DNA from: Yponomeuta sedellus
Taxonomy: Eukaryota > Arthropoda > Insecta > Lepidoptera > Yponomeutidae
Length of the DNA: 64,000 nucleotides
Assembly (NCBI GenBank): GCA_934045075.1
Contig: OW203732.1
Span: 5,931,501-5,995,500 of the forward strand
Direction of reading: 5' to 3'
Every line of letters starts with the position of its first letter. Within the stretch, counting starts at the first letter, position 1. This document shows positions 54,029 to 64,000 of this stretch, in pieces. Position numbers and translations under genes: made by a program. The notes below the pieces were generated by a model. That model saw only the letters and a program-made list of their open reading frames with translations, did not search any database and was not told the origin of the DNA.

Positions 54029-54806
54029 CAGGGCGTCCCAAAGTTTTGGGCCATGAAGGGAAAGTACCTTGAATATCGTAAATAGGGTATTTTGCTGAAA
54101 GAAGACTTTGTTATTTTTAAAAGTTAGTAGTTCTGCATTCAGAGATGTTCTAAAAATTACATGCCTTGTCTGGGAATCGAACCGATTTAAATTTAAAAAA
54201 AAAAACACCCGTACTTTTATGATGCCAATCGAAATAATGGCCAAAAACTAATAACTCTTCTTAAGTAACATAGTATTTTAAAAGAAAGGAACGGCGCGAA
54301 ATTAATCATTTTAATCAAATTAAAAACATAGGTACATGAAACTGCCGTAGTTAATTAAGTTGAAAATGAAAAATGAAAATCAATAGGCAGCGGACTCATT
54401 AAAAGATTGGCGATTTGCGTAAGACAAGAGGGATCACATTTTGTGCATTTAATTAATTTATCTACAAAAAATACCCACTTAATTGACTACGGCAGTTTCA
54501 TGTACCTATGTTTTTAATTTGATTAAAATTATTAATTTCACGCTGTTCCTTTCTTTTAAAATACTATGTTGTTTAAGAAGAGTTATTATTTTTTGGCCAT
54601 TCTTTCGATTGGCATCATAAAAGTAGGGGTGTTTTTTTACATTTAAGTCGGTGCGATTCCCAGAAAAGGCAACTCATTTTTAGAAAATCTTTGAATGCAG
54701 TATTACTAACTTTTAAAAATAACATAAAGTCTTCTTCCAGCAAAATACCCTATCTACGATATTTAAGGTACTTTCCCTTCATGGCCCATAACTTTGGGAC
54801 GCCTTG
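54029..54806. mobile_element. 778-bp fold-back element, mariner-like ends
   Basis: Long inverted arms of about 310-330 bp start CAGGGCGTCCCAAAGTTTTG and end GGGACGCCTTG, flanked by TATA/TA on both sides. Pairs of landmarks recur inverted: GGGAAAGTACCTT / AAGGTACTTTCCC and AACATAGTATTTTAAAAGAA / TTCTTTTAAAATACTATGTT. The TA flank suggests Tc1/mariner descent. Middle part (about 54345-54475) is unique. Transcribed, it would fold into a long hairpin. Confidence 0.8.
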
Positions 54807-54809
54807 TAT

Positions 54810-55199
54810 ACTCTTTGATAGAGTTTCAAGAAGGGTGCTCAGTTACTTCATGATTATCGATATCTGATGATAGTGAAATATCTAACGATATGGAAATTAA
54901 AGCAATACCTATCGCTAGTTTTCTTTATAACTAAGTTTTGTAACGGTACCTACACTTCGAGGAAGCCAAAGTTAACTGTTATGGCGGTCTCCGAATTAAG
55001 AGGAACACGCCTTCGCAACAATTTTGTTGGTTTCAAAATTATTGCGAAGTAGTGTCGCGTCCTTCACATACTTAACTGACAAACATCCAGAAGTATCTAC
55101 CTAAATGACCTAATGGGCACTGAAGCGTTGGTCCGTATTAAAGTTGTTTATTAATAAATATCCAAGTATTGGGGGATTTCCAAGTATGAAAAAAGCTAG
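54810..55199. other. No recognisable gene
   Basis: AT-rich; the short ORF at 54867-55052 has no coding character. Confidence 0.4.
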
Positions 55200-55500
55200 T
55201 CGTTACCTAGTCGAACTGTGACTACCGCTAGTGGCATTTTCCGAGCGCTTCCGTGCTTCGCAAGGCACGTTAAGCCGTTAGTGCCGGCTGTCATTTCATG
55301 GCAGTCGTTAAGCCATGCCAGAGGCCTTATGGGTGGCTTGATAACTGCTGACAGTAAGATGCGCCACGTGCCTAGCCTTTGGCCTGCCACTGTCTTACGA
55401 TCCTCCACCAACCCAGACTTGACCCCCATGGTGGTGCATGGCCTAACCTTCCTGCGATGCAGGAAGAGACCCGTGCCCCAGCAGTGGGTACATAGGGTTA
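55200..55500 (+). repeat. 5S-derived SINE, most of body and 3' end
   Basis: TGACTACCGCTAGTGGCATT, GCTTCGCAAGGCACGTTAAG, CTTATGGGTGGCTTGATAAC and GAAGAGACCCGTGCCCCAGC, with a 25-bp insert (TGCGCCACGTGCCTAGCCTT) in the middle. Confidence 0.8.
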
Positions 55501-55829
55501 ATATTGAAGTATGACTAGAGTCATAGAGTTGTGAGTTGTTGTTAAAAAAACACCCAAGCACAACAAAATTTCCCAAGTGTAGAAACTATTATAGGTGAAC
55601 GCTGAACCTGAATTGAAACAAAGGACAGTGTTTATCCGAATCACATAGCAATTGATTCCTTAACTCATTGCCATGCTAAGTATAGAAAGACTCATGTACA
55701 CATGTCATCATAATGTGACTTAACCAGTGACGCGTCACGCGTGGATTATAATAAGTAGTAATGATAAATCTACGCAACACAATCGCTTGTTCAGATGTCC
55801 AGCCTCAGTAACATGAGACTCTGTACCGC
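55501..55829. other. No recognisable gene
   Basis: Unassigned AT-rich DNA. Confidence 0.4.
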
Positions 55830-56036
55830 AGCCCTCCCCTAATGAGCACCATAGCGCAAGGTTATGCCATCATTGGAGGGTAATGCCCATAATCCCCACG
55901 CCGGGCATGCGGATTGGGATCGCAGTTTGGTGCAATTGTACTGCAGGGGGCGATGCTGCCCTCCCCCCGGTTTGTGTCCCTTAGTCGCCTTTTACGACAC
56001 CCGCGGGAAGAATTCGGGTTGGCGCTATTCTCTAGT
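55830..56036 (+). repeat. Dispersed repeat (CTAATGAGC...CCTTTTACGACACCCGCG)
   Basis: Second good copy of the family at 14563-14815. Confidence 0.75.
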
Positions 56037-56189
56037 TATATATTAAACGGGTCTAATAGCGATTATCTAGTAGGTAAAACGTAATTACCTTGTTTCCTAC
56101 AAAAGCAATCATCCACCAAAGAACCGGCGTCGTGTAGTACGGGAGTCAGTACCCGTACAAATAAGCGTGGTATAATATCACACGAATAT

Positions 56190-56370
56190 TATAAAGGCGA
56201 AAGTTTATGAGTGTGTATGTTTGTTACTTCTTCACCTCTAAACGGCTGGAAACGATTTTAATAAAATTTGGGACGTAGTTATCCGACACCTTGTATTAAC
56301 ACATAGGTTACGTTTTACTGCGGGAAAATATCTTATTCCATTGGGAAAATTGATAAACCGCGGGTAACAC
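56190..56370 (+). repeat. Retroposon-end relic (CCGCGGG...CTAAACGGCTGG)
   Basis: Plus-strand relative of 32160-32350. Contains GGTTACGTTTTACTGCGGGA and CGCGGGTAACACCGCGGGC. Confidence 0.5.
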
Positions 56371-57994
56371 CGCGGGCATAGATAGTATGTCAATAAATGT
56401 TTTAAAGGCCGCTCCAGACATCTATCATCTTTTTCGCGGAAAAAGGCGAATTTGACTGGCACTTTACCTCCGGGGTTCGGCCGCAGTCCCCCCGACCTTT
56501 CGGGGAACGATTGCCGTAACAACCGGCGGGATTTCCACGAAGGACACCGGCTGCCTGATATTCGGCGTACTCGGGCAATATTTGGTGGGTTCCGCGAACC
56601 TCTAACCCTAGGACGCCCCAATATATTATGCAGCTTCGTTCCTTTTTAGGTGTACTACAGGGTGCCGTCGTCGCCTGCAACGTGTCAATTGCATTTTCTT
56701 TAATTAGGGTGTGTGTTTTATTTACGCTCCTGCCTGGGTAGTACGACGACGCGAGTCGCGCCTTTTAACGTCAAAAGTCGCGACTTTTCAGTACATTAAT
56801 TGTCAAATTCTGACATTTCATCGATTGATTGAATCGGATCGATTGAGATCTAAACAAATCGTGACGATTTCCATAAGAACGTTGGATTCCCTTCAATCAA
56901 TTCAAAATATAGTCAGCAGCTAATAGGTATCGCTATAGCGTACGTGCATACGTATGTGATATATGTAACCTCACATGTAACCTGCTGCTATACCTCAAAC
57001 ACTGGGGTTTCCTCACGTGGTTTTCCTTCACGGTTACGAGTGATACTGCTGCCTACAACAACGTCACGAGTGTTCGTAACTTAGAAAACAAAGCTGGAAT
57101 TCGTACCCGGGACCTCCCGAAAGTGAGGCTTCTACTTCTAGAGGCGTTCTACTTACTCTACCACCACCGCTCTAAGTCAGTGTCCTGTCGACTGTACCAT
57201 TAAAAATTCCGCCGTCAAATAATATTTATAAGTGGGCCTTAGAACATTCTGGACCGAGTTTCATACAACTATGTTCGTATGATTCGTTATTTGTGACAAT
57301 TCTAGTTGATAACAATTCCACTGCATAGTAGTCTTCTTGCAAATCTGTGGGTTAATCGACTTTGCAATAAAGGTATAGGTAAAGGTTATATTGTTATAGT
57401 AAACCATGAATTGTAGCTCTGTGAAACAGGCTTCCGTTCTGTGTACAGAGGACAGCACATCAACCTTTACACACGCGCACACGACTCTGTTACATTACAG
57501 GTGAAATCGCAACTAAACTGTAAAGGTTGTCAGCCGACTGACGACTGTTTCTAGTCGGGATCGTTTTTCTAAAACGTACCTATTGGGGCTTAGCAGATTG
57601 ACTAAGAAAAAATCCACTGACTGATGGGAAATTTTCAAAACACGAGAGCAGTGAGAATTGGGTTTTCCAGAACACATTTTTATATACTATTCCGGGTGGG
57701 TATTCCGGTCATATTTGTAAACATGTAGGTAGGTACATCGCAGACTTAGGTAGTTCCATAATCGTAACGACCGAGAATTTATTATACAATTTACTAGTTG
57801 AGCACGCAAACGTTTTGCCATAAGTATTTTAATTAGCTGACGACTATTCACAGACCTACCGAATATACACAACACATTTCATGAAAATCGGTGAAGCCGT
57901 TTCAGATCAGTTAGATCGCAAACACTGATGTGACAAGAGATTTTTATATAGGTATTATTAGAATAATTTCAGATAAAAAAACATAAACAATTGT
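56371..57994. other. No gene recognised
   Basis: A GC-richer patch at 56430-56650 (CCGCAGTCCCCCCGACCTTT, CCGGCGGGATTTCCACGAAG) has open frames on both strands but no motif. 56990-57120 holds a degenerate GTGAGGAAACC-type repeat and a tRNA-like trace. The rest is unassigned. Confidence 0.4.
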
Positions 57995-58070
57995 ACTGTA
58001 TCTTTGTAATTATGTTTTGTTTGTTTTTTCCTGGTGTACAATAAAGAATATTCTTATTCTTCTTATCTTA
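57995..58070 (+). repeat. Retroposon 3' end (GTACAATAAAGAATATTCTT)
   Basis: Solo 3' end of the family at 20320-20480, with a short TTATTCTTCTTATCTTAT tail. Confidence 0.7.
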
Positions 58071-58113
58071 TAAATCGTTTCTAAATTTCTTACCTATAGG
58101 TTTCTCTCATATA

Positions 58114-58488
58114 AGGCCTGCGCCGACGAGGGACTATCCCCCGGGTACTTTTTTGTATGTCGATATACATCCCTTATAAATTGTATCGAATAACGCACAC
58201 GTAGGACTAAAAGTACCCCGTACAAAAAGTCCCTCAAGTTACCGAGGACATCAAGAGACCGGACTGGACAAAAGTTCGGTGTTTTCTTTTAAAAAGCCTT
58301 TTCTTTTTCAAATTCATGTAAATTACAACACAATGTAATCTCAGAATATGTGCTTCCATAGCGTACGCTTCACTCAATTTCCGGGGAACAACATGACCGC
58401 ACACCGTAGGCGTTGAGTTGGTGACAAATACTCGGAGGACATTTTCTACGATTTTGTCTCTTGGAGACAATTTCCCTCATCTGCGCCT
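58114..58488. mobile_element. MITE of the AGGCCTGCGC family
   Basis: 375 bp with ATA on both sides (58111-58113, 58489-58491). The left end AGGCCTGCGCCGACGAGG is good; the right end is eroded (CATCTGCGCCT). Confidence 0.75.
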
Positions 58489-58534
58489 ATACTTTGATCT
58501 AGGTTTTGTAGGTAGTCATTTTTGATCAGATTCG

Positions 58535-58905
58535 ATATCGATATCAACTCTTTTATGTCCCCACTGCTGGCGCACGGGTCTCTTCCAGCATCGCAAGAAG
58601 GTTAGGCAATACTCCCCCACAGGGGCCAAATCCGGGTTGGTGGAAGATCGTAAGACATTGGCGGGCCTTGCAATCAGAAGTTATCAAACCGTCCCTAAGG
58701 CCTCTGACATGGTATATCAACTGCTATTGCATGACAGCCCGTACCAACCGCTTAATATGCCTTGCGAAACACGGAAGCGCTCGGAAAAATGCCACTAGCG
58801 GTAGTCACGTTACGGTCACCCATCCTGCACCTGACCGCGCCGCGCGCTTAACTTAAGTGATTGTTTCCAATCACTCGGTTAGACTAGGCCACGAGCGTTT
58901 CACCC
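58535..58905 (-). repeat. 5S-derived SINE, nearly full length
   Basis: Minus-strand copy with the 3' end at 58553. The body is intact, and the 5S-like head (minus strand AAGTTAAGCGCG, GCGCGGTCAGG, GGATGGGTGACCG) lies near 58815-58860. The 5' hairpin GTGATTGGAAACAATCAC is at the end. Confidence 0.82.
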
Positions 58906-59096
58906 ACTGTGATAAGGTATCAATTGTTATATTTTCTGTACGCACTTTGGATTATTGATGACAGTCAACAGCCAAGTATTACAGATTTTCAGTTTGTCAT
59001 ATGCTCAGTAGGTACAATTGTTCTAAGGTCATATGAAGGCTAATAGATAATTATAGAATTTAATTTATGATGATGCTTCTAAAACTGAGTGCTTAG

Positions 59097-59392
59097 TGCG
59101 AGTTTGACAGATCCAATCGAATAACTTTACTACCGCGTTAATAGAGCATTGAGTAGTGAGTATGAGTAAGTTAACCGTTCGAACTGGCAAAACGCTGTCA
59201 CAGTACAACTCGCACTCGCGTTTATTCGTATTTTGGCTGGTAAACGTGTTCACTTCTCAACGTAAACCATTACAACTCGCACTCAGCAATTTTAATTGCC
59301 ATACTTGTCGCTAGGTGGCGCTTCCTCGATGCCATAGAATATGAGTTTACGTTAACGCGATCGAGTAGTTAAAAAACTCGCACTAAGCACTC
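59097..59392. mobile_element. 296-bp MITE, ends GAGTGCTTAGTGCGAGTTT
   Basis: Independent copy of the MITE at 25190-25496, about 97% identical by eye, with perfect 19-bp inverted ends. The high similarity suggests recent mobility of this family. Confidence 0.78.
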
Positions 59393-61034
59393 TGACTCGA
59401 GAACGTTAGTAATACGAAACGTTTATAACCCTTTTTCAAATGTTTTTCATGTAGCATAAAACGTTCCGCTGCAGAGCCTGCTCTCAGACAGAGAGTAGCC
59501 GTAACATCATCTTAATGCAGTGTTTTATTGTGATCTCATTCAACATCAACTACTTACCTACCTATAATATGTCGATAATGATTAATGGTTATTAATTTGT
59601 GTAATTATCTATTTTGGCATCATCAGTCCCGTAGGTTAATGACCAGAGATCCTAGGGCAAAAATGGACCCTTAACTTGTAACTGTGCAAACCTCTTTACA
59701 CCATTTTGATCCACCATCCTGACTTGTGGTCCCATATAATAATAACGAAATAATTTATTGTCTATTTCATTCTTAAGAATTATAATCTATCGTGCTACCA
59801 ATTTACCATACATTTATAAATTTCAACACTGCTTTAATGTAGACAGGTATTTTTGGTTCTCTATTACAAATGCAAATGTTCGTACGTCACTTAAACAGGT
59901 TCTAGCAGAATACCAGCGTCACTGGTTGTCCACTGACAACCTGGTACATATGCTGAGTCTAGAACCTTTTCTGGTACCATGACACACAGCTCCTCCACCA
60001 GCTAAGCTCACTTTGTCTGTATGCATTTATTTTATTAAATTACTGTAATTATTGGTATTTCTTACATGAAGTGTGTTTTTTTACTGGCCATGTTATTATT
60101 TTTAAGTTTTTATGTGTGTTGTGGTATTTGAATAAATGTTTTTCTATTCTATTCAATTTTTATTTCTTTTTCTATCTATCATTTTCAAATATTTAAATTA
60201 CGTCACACATTCTTCGATTTCCCTCATTTTTCATCATTACTTACTTTACCCTTTGGCCCGATCTGATTATTTTAACTGCTTCTCCGTTTATCCGTTTTTA
60301 TCCAGTTTTCTGTTTTATTAAAATATTATACTACTAATCTACAAATAAAACAACACCTGAAGTCGTTCCAGTTCTTATTATTTATAAAGTTAGGCAACGT
60401 TCCAAACTGAATAGTGAAATTTTAAAAAGTTATGTCACAGGTATGCTGGTCAACGGCCAGCGCCTGGGGCCCAGGGCACGATATCACCTACCTCCTTGGT
60501 AGGTGACACCACTGGACATCATAAGACTTGACATCGGCGATTCTTCGTACGTCCGTTGCCGCCTCCTTGGGGACATTGTCCGAGTCTTGCGGTATACTAG
60601 GCCAGTGACGGACAACCTTCGGTCCGCGTGCCAATGCGACTGGCGAAAAGTCCAAATCTGGCCCAACGCGACCTCGAGACAGCAACAACACTCGCATGTG
60701 CTAGCTAAATCTGTTCGTATTGATTTATCTAAATCAAACAGTACAATACGCTAGTTGACGCGTATGAAAAAAAAACTGAATATGAGTACTTGGCCTAACG
60801 AAACTAAATGTCACTGGTGAACTTTTGGATATCATCCTCTTCTTACGGCTTTGGCCGAGAAGTGTCACAGTAAAACATGACTGTGGCACATTGTACAAAT
60901 GGCCACATGGTTGTTTCATGTTGGAGATACGAATACCGTGTCACGGGATATCCTAATTTGGGACTAGTGATTGTTGTGTGAATGATATTAGTATTATTTA
61001 TAACGAGATTATAAAATTAATTTAGGTACTTAAG
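59393..61034. other. No gene recognised
   Basis: A 270-bp GC-richer patch at 60440-60710 (CCAGCGCCTGGGGCCCAGGG; small hairpin CACCTACCTCCTTGGTAGGTG) has open frames on both strands but no domain that I recognise. The rest is AT-rich. Confidence 0.35.
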
Positions 61035-61160
61035 ATAAGATAAGAATATTCGCTACTGGTCATCAGGAAAAAAAAATACAAAGAAACAGTAGAATAGGTG
61101 GCCTTGTTGCTTACAGCAATTTCTTCCGGAACACCGACGATGGAAAGTTGCTTCTTGATG
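61035..61160 (-). repeat. Retroposon of the AATAAAGAATATTCT family
   Basis: Inverted copy: AAGATAAGAATATTCGC, GGTGGCCTTGTTGC, TTCTTCCGGAACACCGACGA. Confidence 0.65.
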
Positions 61161-61749
61161 ATTATTTTAAACGGGCTTCCTATTCCTTTCGGTCGCTTCG
61201 GTCCGGTTCCTCAATAATAATACCCACTATAGATACAGTGAACATCAATGCCCCCATTTTACTTTCGAATCCGTAGGTATATGTTACGCCCCGACCATAA
61301 GTTTGATCACCCCTGCCGCAGAGTCCCGTTGCTACACGGTACGGTACCCGACCGGACGTCCGCGCCGGTCGGGCTCCGTGCTGTGCCGTGGGAAATTATC
61401 CACTTCCGGTTCCGTGTAATCGGTTCACAGTTTCACAGTACACACGGAAGACATCGCGAGAAACATGACGATTAGAATTCAAGAGTGCCGTCTGAAATCA
61501 AGCAAACGGCCTTTTGTCCTTTGTTAAGGAAAAACTTGGGGCCATCCGTAAATTGCATCGTCACACGTTAAGGCGAAGACCATGTTGACCACCTTCCGGT
61601 CAATTAAGTGTGACAAGGGAGATGGAACGAGTCAGATTAAAGAAAATGTCACATTCATGTAACAGTCAGTTACTGGCTTCGTAATTGTAACAGACACTTT
61701 TACATACGTGCATAGGTATTTCTGTGTGTAAACAAACAATATGTTTACG
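61161..61749. other. No gene recognised
   Basis: 61245-61480 is GC-richer with a palindromic patch (GACCGGACGTCCGCGCCGGTC). No domain is recognisable. Confidence 0.35.
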
Positions 61750-62030
61750 TGCTTCGTAAGGCACGTTAAGCCATTGGTGCCGGCTGTCATGTAATGGCAG
61801 TCATTAAGCCATTAAGGTCTTAAGGCCTTAAGTCATTAAGGCCTTATGGCGGCCTGATAACTTCTGACAGTAAGGCCGGCCACTGTCACCGGCCAAGTCC
61901 TTGTAGGTGGAGGATTGTAATCCTCCACCTACAAGGACTTGGCTCCCGTGGTGGAGTATGGCCTAACCTTCCTGCGTTGCAGGAAGAGAGCCTTGCCCCA
62001 GCAATGGGGACATAGAAGGGGTGATATCTA
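61750..62030 (+). repeat. 5S-derived SINE with a 25-bp palindromic duplication
   Basis: The normal body order is disturbed at 61892-61943. There GGAGGATTGTAATCCTCC forms the centre of perfect 25-bp inverted arms separated by 2 nt. The 3' end GGAAGAGAGCCTTGCCCCAG follows. Confidence 0.82.
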
Positions 62031-62313
62031 TTTAAATATTTAATTTTTTTCTGTTTATTTCGTAAACTAAACCGCACAGAACATTGTGAAACGTGATAAC
62101 ACAGCGTGATAGACTCAGCCAAGTGGAATCAAACTCCTCAAGAAAAACTGGCTGCTATCGTAATTCTTTTGTCACCACGACGAGTGACATTTACTTAAAT
62201 TTTCAATGTAAAATTTTTGTACAAAAATCAAATCCCATAAAAACAGAGGAAAGCCCCCGAAAAAAAATTAATTCTTGAAATCTCTTTAAGTTCTGGAAAA
62301 CTTTTGGCCGAAA

Positions 62314-63147
62314 ATGCCAGTCCGCAATTGCTGCACCGGATGCATGGGCCCCTTGGGACCGTACGGGGGCCGGATCCAGTCCTGCGGCGTAATGGGCCCC
62401 AACTGCGTCCACGGCGTGGGCACTAACTGCTGTATGCCACACTATTCCAATGGCTGTGGCGGTCTACATGGGTAAGCAACTTCACTGAAGCCGAAATTTT
62501 GAGGGACTGAGAGAGAGCGTTGTGAGGCTGGTGGAACTTGATGTAAACAACTATCTAAGGCACCTTATCTTTAGTGCAGTACTCATTACATCTTTTATCC
62601 CATTGATTATAACTTCACAAGCCGGCTTACAAATGAATATGAGAGATGTTCTTAAAGGATCCAGGCTGATTTAACCATATGAATCCCTTGATTCTCAACA
62701 TTCATGCAAACACGGTTATCCGAAAGCTGTCAATACCTACCTTTTCTACACGACACGATTAAGAAGAGAAAAAAAAAACATTTACTATAGAAACTGTGCA
62801 CCCTACGTCACAGCAACAAAACAAACTTAAAACATAACATTCACAAAAACAAAAAGGAAGAAAAACGAAAGATCAGGGCGTGTCACTGCTGCTATAAATG
62901 GCAACTGAATCAGCAATATGCCAATGGACAAGCCTTCAGCGCTGATTTTCAGTCAGTGCCAGCTACCCCACGAGCGTCACAGACTGCGGTGCGATACAAT
63001 CATGGGCAATATAGAGTAGAATACTTATGCGATTGATTCAATGCATACATTTCTAGGTACCGCGGTGGAGTGGCCGGATCCTTCTATAGCTGTGGCCACA
63101 GCTGTATTGGAGGCTGCACAGGCGGAATCAGCGGCGGCACTTGCTGA
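62314..63147 (+). CDS. 82-aa Cys/Gly-rich protein, two exons
   Basis: Found by splicing by hand. Exon 1 is 62314-62471 (MPVRNCCTGCMGPLGPYGGR, ending SNGCGGLH). The donor is GG|GTAAGC and the intron is 585 nt (62472-63056). The acceptor is ATACATTTCTAG|G. Exon 2 is 63057-63147 (YRGGVAGSFYSCGHSCIGGC, ending GISGGTC) and ends in TGA. The phase is kept across the junction, and both exons have the same Cys/Gly/Asn composition, which argues for a real gene. AATAAA signals are at 63251-63260. There are twelve cysteines in 82 residues, often paired or spaced C-x3-C, and no signal peptide. The product is probably a small disulfide-linked structural protein. The family is not recognised; testis/sperm expression is suggested only by the cysteine-rich neighbours. 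Confidence 0.65.
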
Positions 63148-63545
63148 GGAGCAGCGTGCATTAAGCGCCACGACAGAACTTAGTACTGCATTGTATGCAC
63201 TTGAAATATAGTAGTATGGCCACTGAAGCCTTCGGTTATTGTATATGAGTAATAAATAAAAATGCTTTTTCACTTTGTTGCTTTCATTCGAGAAGCAAGG
63301 TATTTTTTAAAAGCTCGCTCTACATTCTCGCTCGAGAACGATATGCATGGCGTTTATATAGCATATAGTTTTATGTTTATCCTATGAGCTATCCGCCAAT
63401 GTACACCGTTCTCGCGTGTTCTCGTACGAGAGTGTGGATTATGCCCCCTCCAAATGTTTAGCGATCTGATGTATAACAATAAAGAATATTCCTGAAAAAA
63501 GGAGTGGAGAATACTTTTTGCACCCAAAAATTCGATATCAACTCT
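63148..63545. other. 3' flank of the spliced gene; no further gene
   Basis: AATAAATAAA at 63251-63260 is the likely poly(A) signal of the 62314 gene. 63300-63500 holds CTCGCTCGAGAACG / TTCTCGTACGAGA motifs and an AATAAAGAATATTCC retroposon-like end. Confidence 0.45.
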
Positions 63546-63925
63546 CGTATGTCCCCACTCTCTGCGAAGCGCTCGTGGCCTAGGCGAACCGATTGGAATC
63601 AATCACTGCGTTAAGCAATAACAGGCGCGGTCAGGTACGGGATGGGTGAGCGTCCCGTGACTACCGCTAGTAGCATTTTTCCGAGCGCTTCCGTGCTTCG
63701 CAAGGCACGTTAAGCCGTTGGTGCCGGCTGTCATATAATGGCAGTCGTTAAGCCATGTCAGAGACCTTATGGGCGGCTTGATAACTTCTGACAGTAAGGC
63801 TTGCCACTGTCTTACAATCCTCCACCAACCCGGACCTGGCCCCCGTGGTGGAGTATGGCCAAAACCTTCCTCAGGGAAGAGACCCGTGCCCCTCGGTGGG
63901 GTCATAAGGGGTTGAAGAAAAAATG
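63546..63925 (+). repeat. 5S-derived SINE, full-length reference copy
   Basis: The 5S-like head reads GCTCGTGGCCTAGGCGAACC, a hairpin ATTGGAATCAAT, GTTAAGCAATAACAGGCGCG and GGTCAGGTACGGGATGGGTG. 5S rRNA has TTAAGCA, GGGCGCGGTTAGTAC and GATGGGGGACC in the same order. The body and 3' end (GAAGAGACCCGTGCCCCTCG) follow. Confidence 0.82.
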
Positions 63926-64000
63926 TCCCCACTGCTGTGGCACCTGCATCGCAGGAAGGTTAGGCCATACTCCATCACGGGGGCAAGGCAGAGCTTAATG
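63926..64000 (-). repeat. 5S-derived SINE, inverted 3' end
   Basis: TGTCCCCACTGCTGTGGCAC to CCATACTCCATCACGGGGGC. It lies head to head against the copy at 63546-63925 and is cut by the window end. Confidence 0.72.

Noticed and set aside
60484..60754. Possible gene in the GC-richer patch
   Set aside because: Open frames on both strands, but no motif, no splice-supported structure and no clear poly(A) link; left as unassigned.

Overview
The window is nuclear DNA from an insect, most likely a moth or butterfly. It is AT-rich and gene-poor. It is packed with short tRNA-derived and 5S-rRNA-derived retroposons, non-autonomous DNA transposons and relics of LINE and Ty3/gypsy elements. No bacterial or viral gene organisation is visible. 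The order-level assignment is an inference from repeat style and from the protein genes; no sequence search was run.

Layout. Positions 1-20300 hold no convincing host gene. They contain dispersed repeats, a 5'-truncated RNase H-bearing LINE (5674-8633) with a perfect 15-bp target duplication, a tandem array of about 545-bp units each carrying a tRNA-derived SINE (10806-12790), and a precise 355-bp MITE insertion (13883-14237). Positions 20481-22624 are an almost pure (ATCT)n array of 2.1 kb. Positions 23031-31661 are a near-identical tandem duplication with a 4328-bp offset; the junction carries a 29-bp perfect inverted repeat. Positions 32000-50300 are again repeats, including an 11-bp minisatellite (35061-35619) and perfect palindromes of SINE sequence (67-bp and 153-bp arms).

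Genes. The coherent biological theme is a group of cysteine-rich protein genes between 26 and 63 kb. Two are intact and clearly paralogous: a 197-aa Cys/Gly/Pro protein (31128-31721, minus) and a 244-aa Pro/Cys protein (51302-52036, plus). They share a C-terminal domain of about 115 residues. A third copy (26800-27381, minus) was beheaded by the tandem duplication and has a new chimeric N-terminus. Two much smaller Cys/Gly-rich genes were read by hand: a spliced 82-aa gene (62314-63147, plus) and a 49-aa ORF (53672-53821, minus). The N-terminal Cys-Gly-Pro runs resemble the Mst(3)CGP sperm-tail proteins of Drosophila. The 31128-31721 gene also has an upstream 12-mer very close to the translational control element of that fly family. 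A testis/sperm role is therefore the best hypothesis, but it is an inference.

Other coding traces are the first exon of a THAP-domain gene (50460-50672), with a stop codon where a zinc-binding cysteine is expected, and a probable terminal exon of an unknown small protein (52874-53008, minus). Three copies of a TTA/ATA-target MITE lie around these genes, and one sits a few bases from a predicted splice donor.
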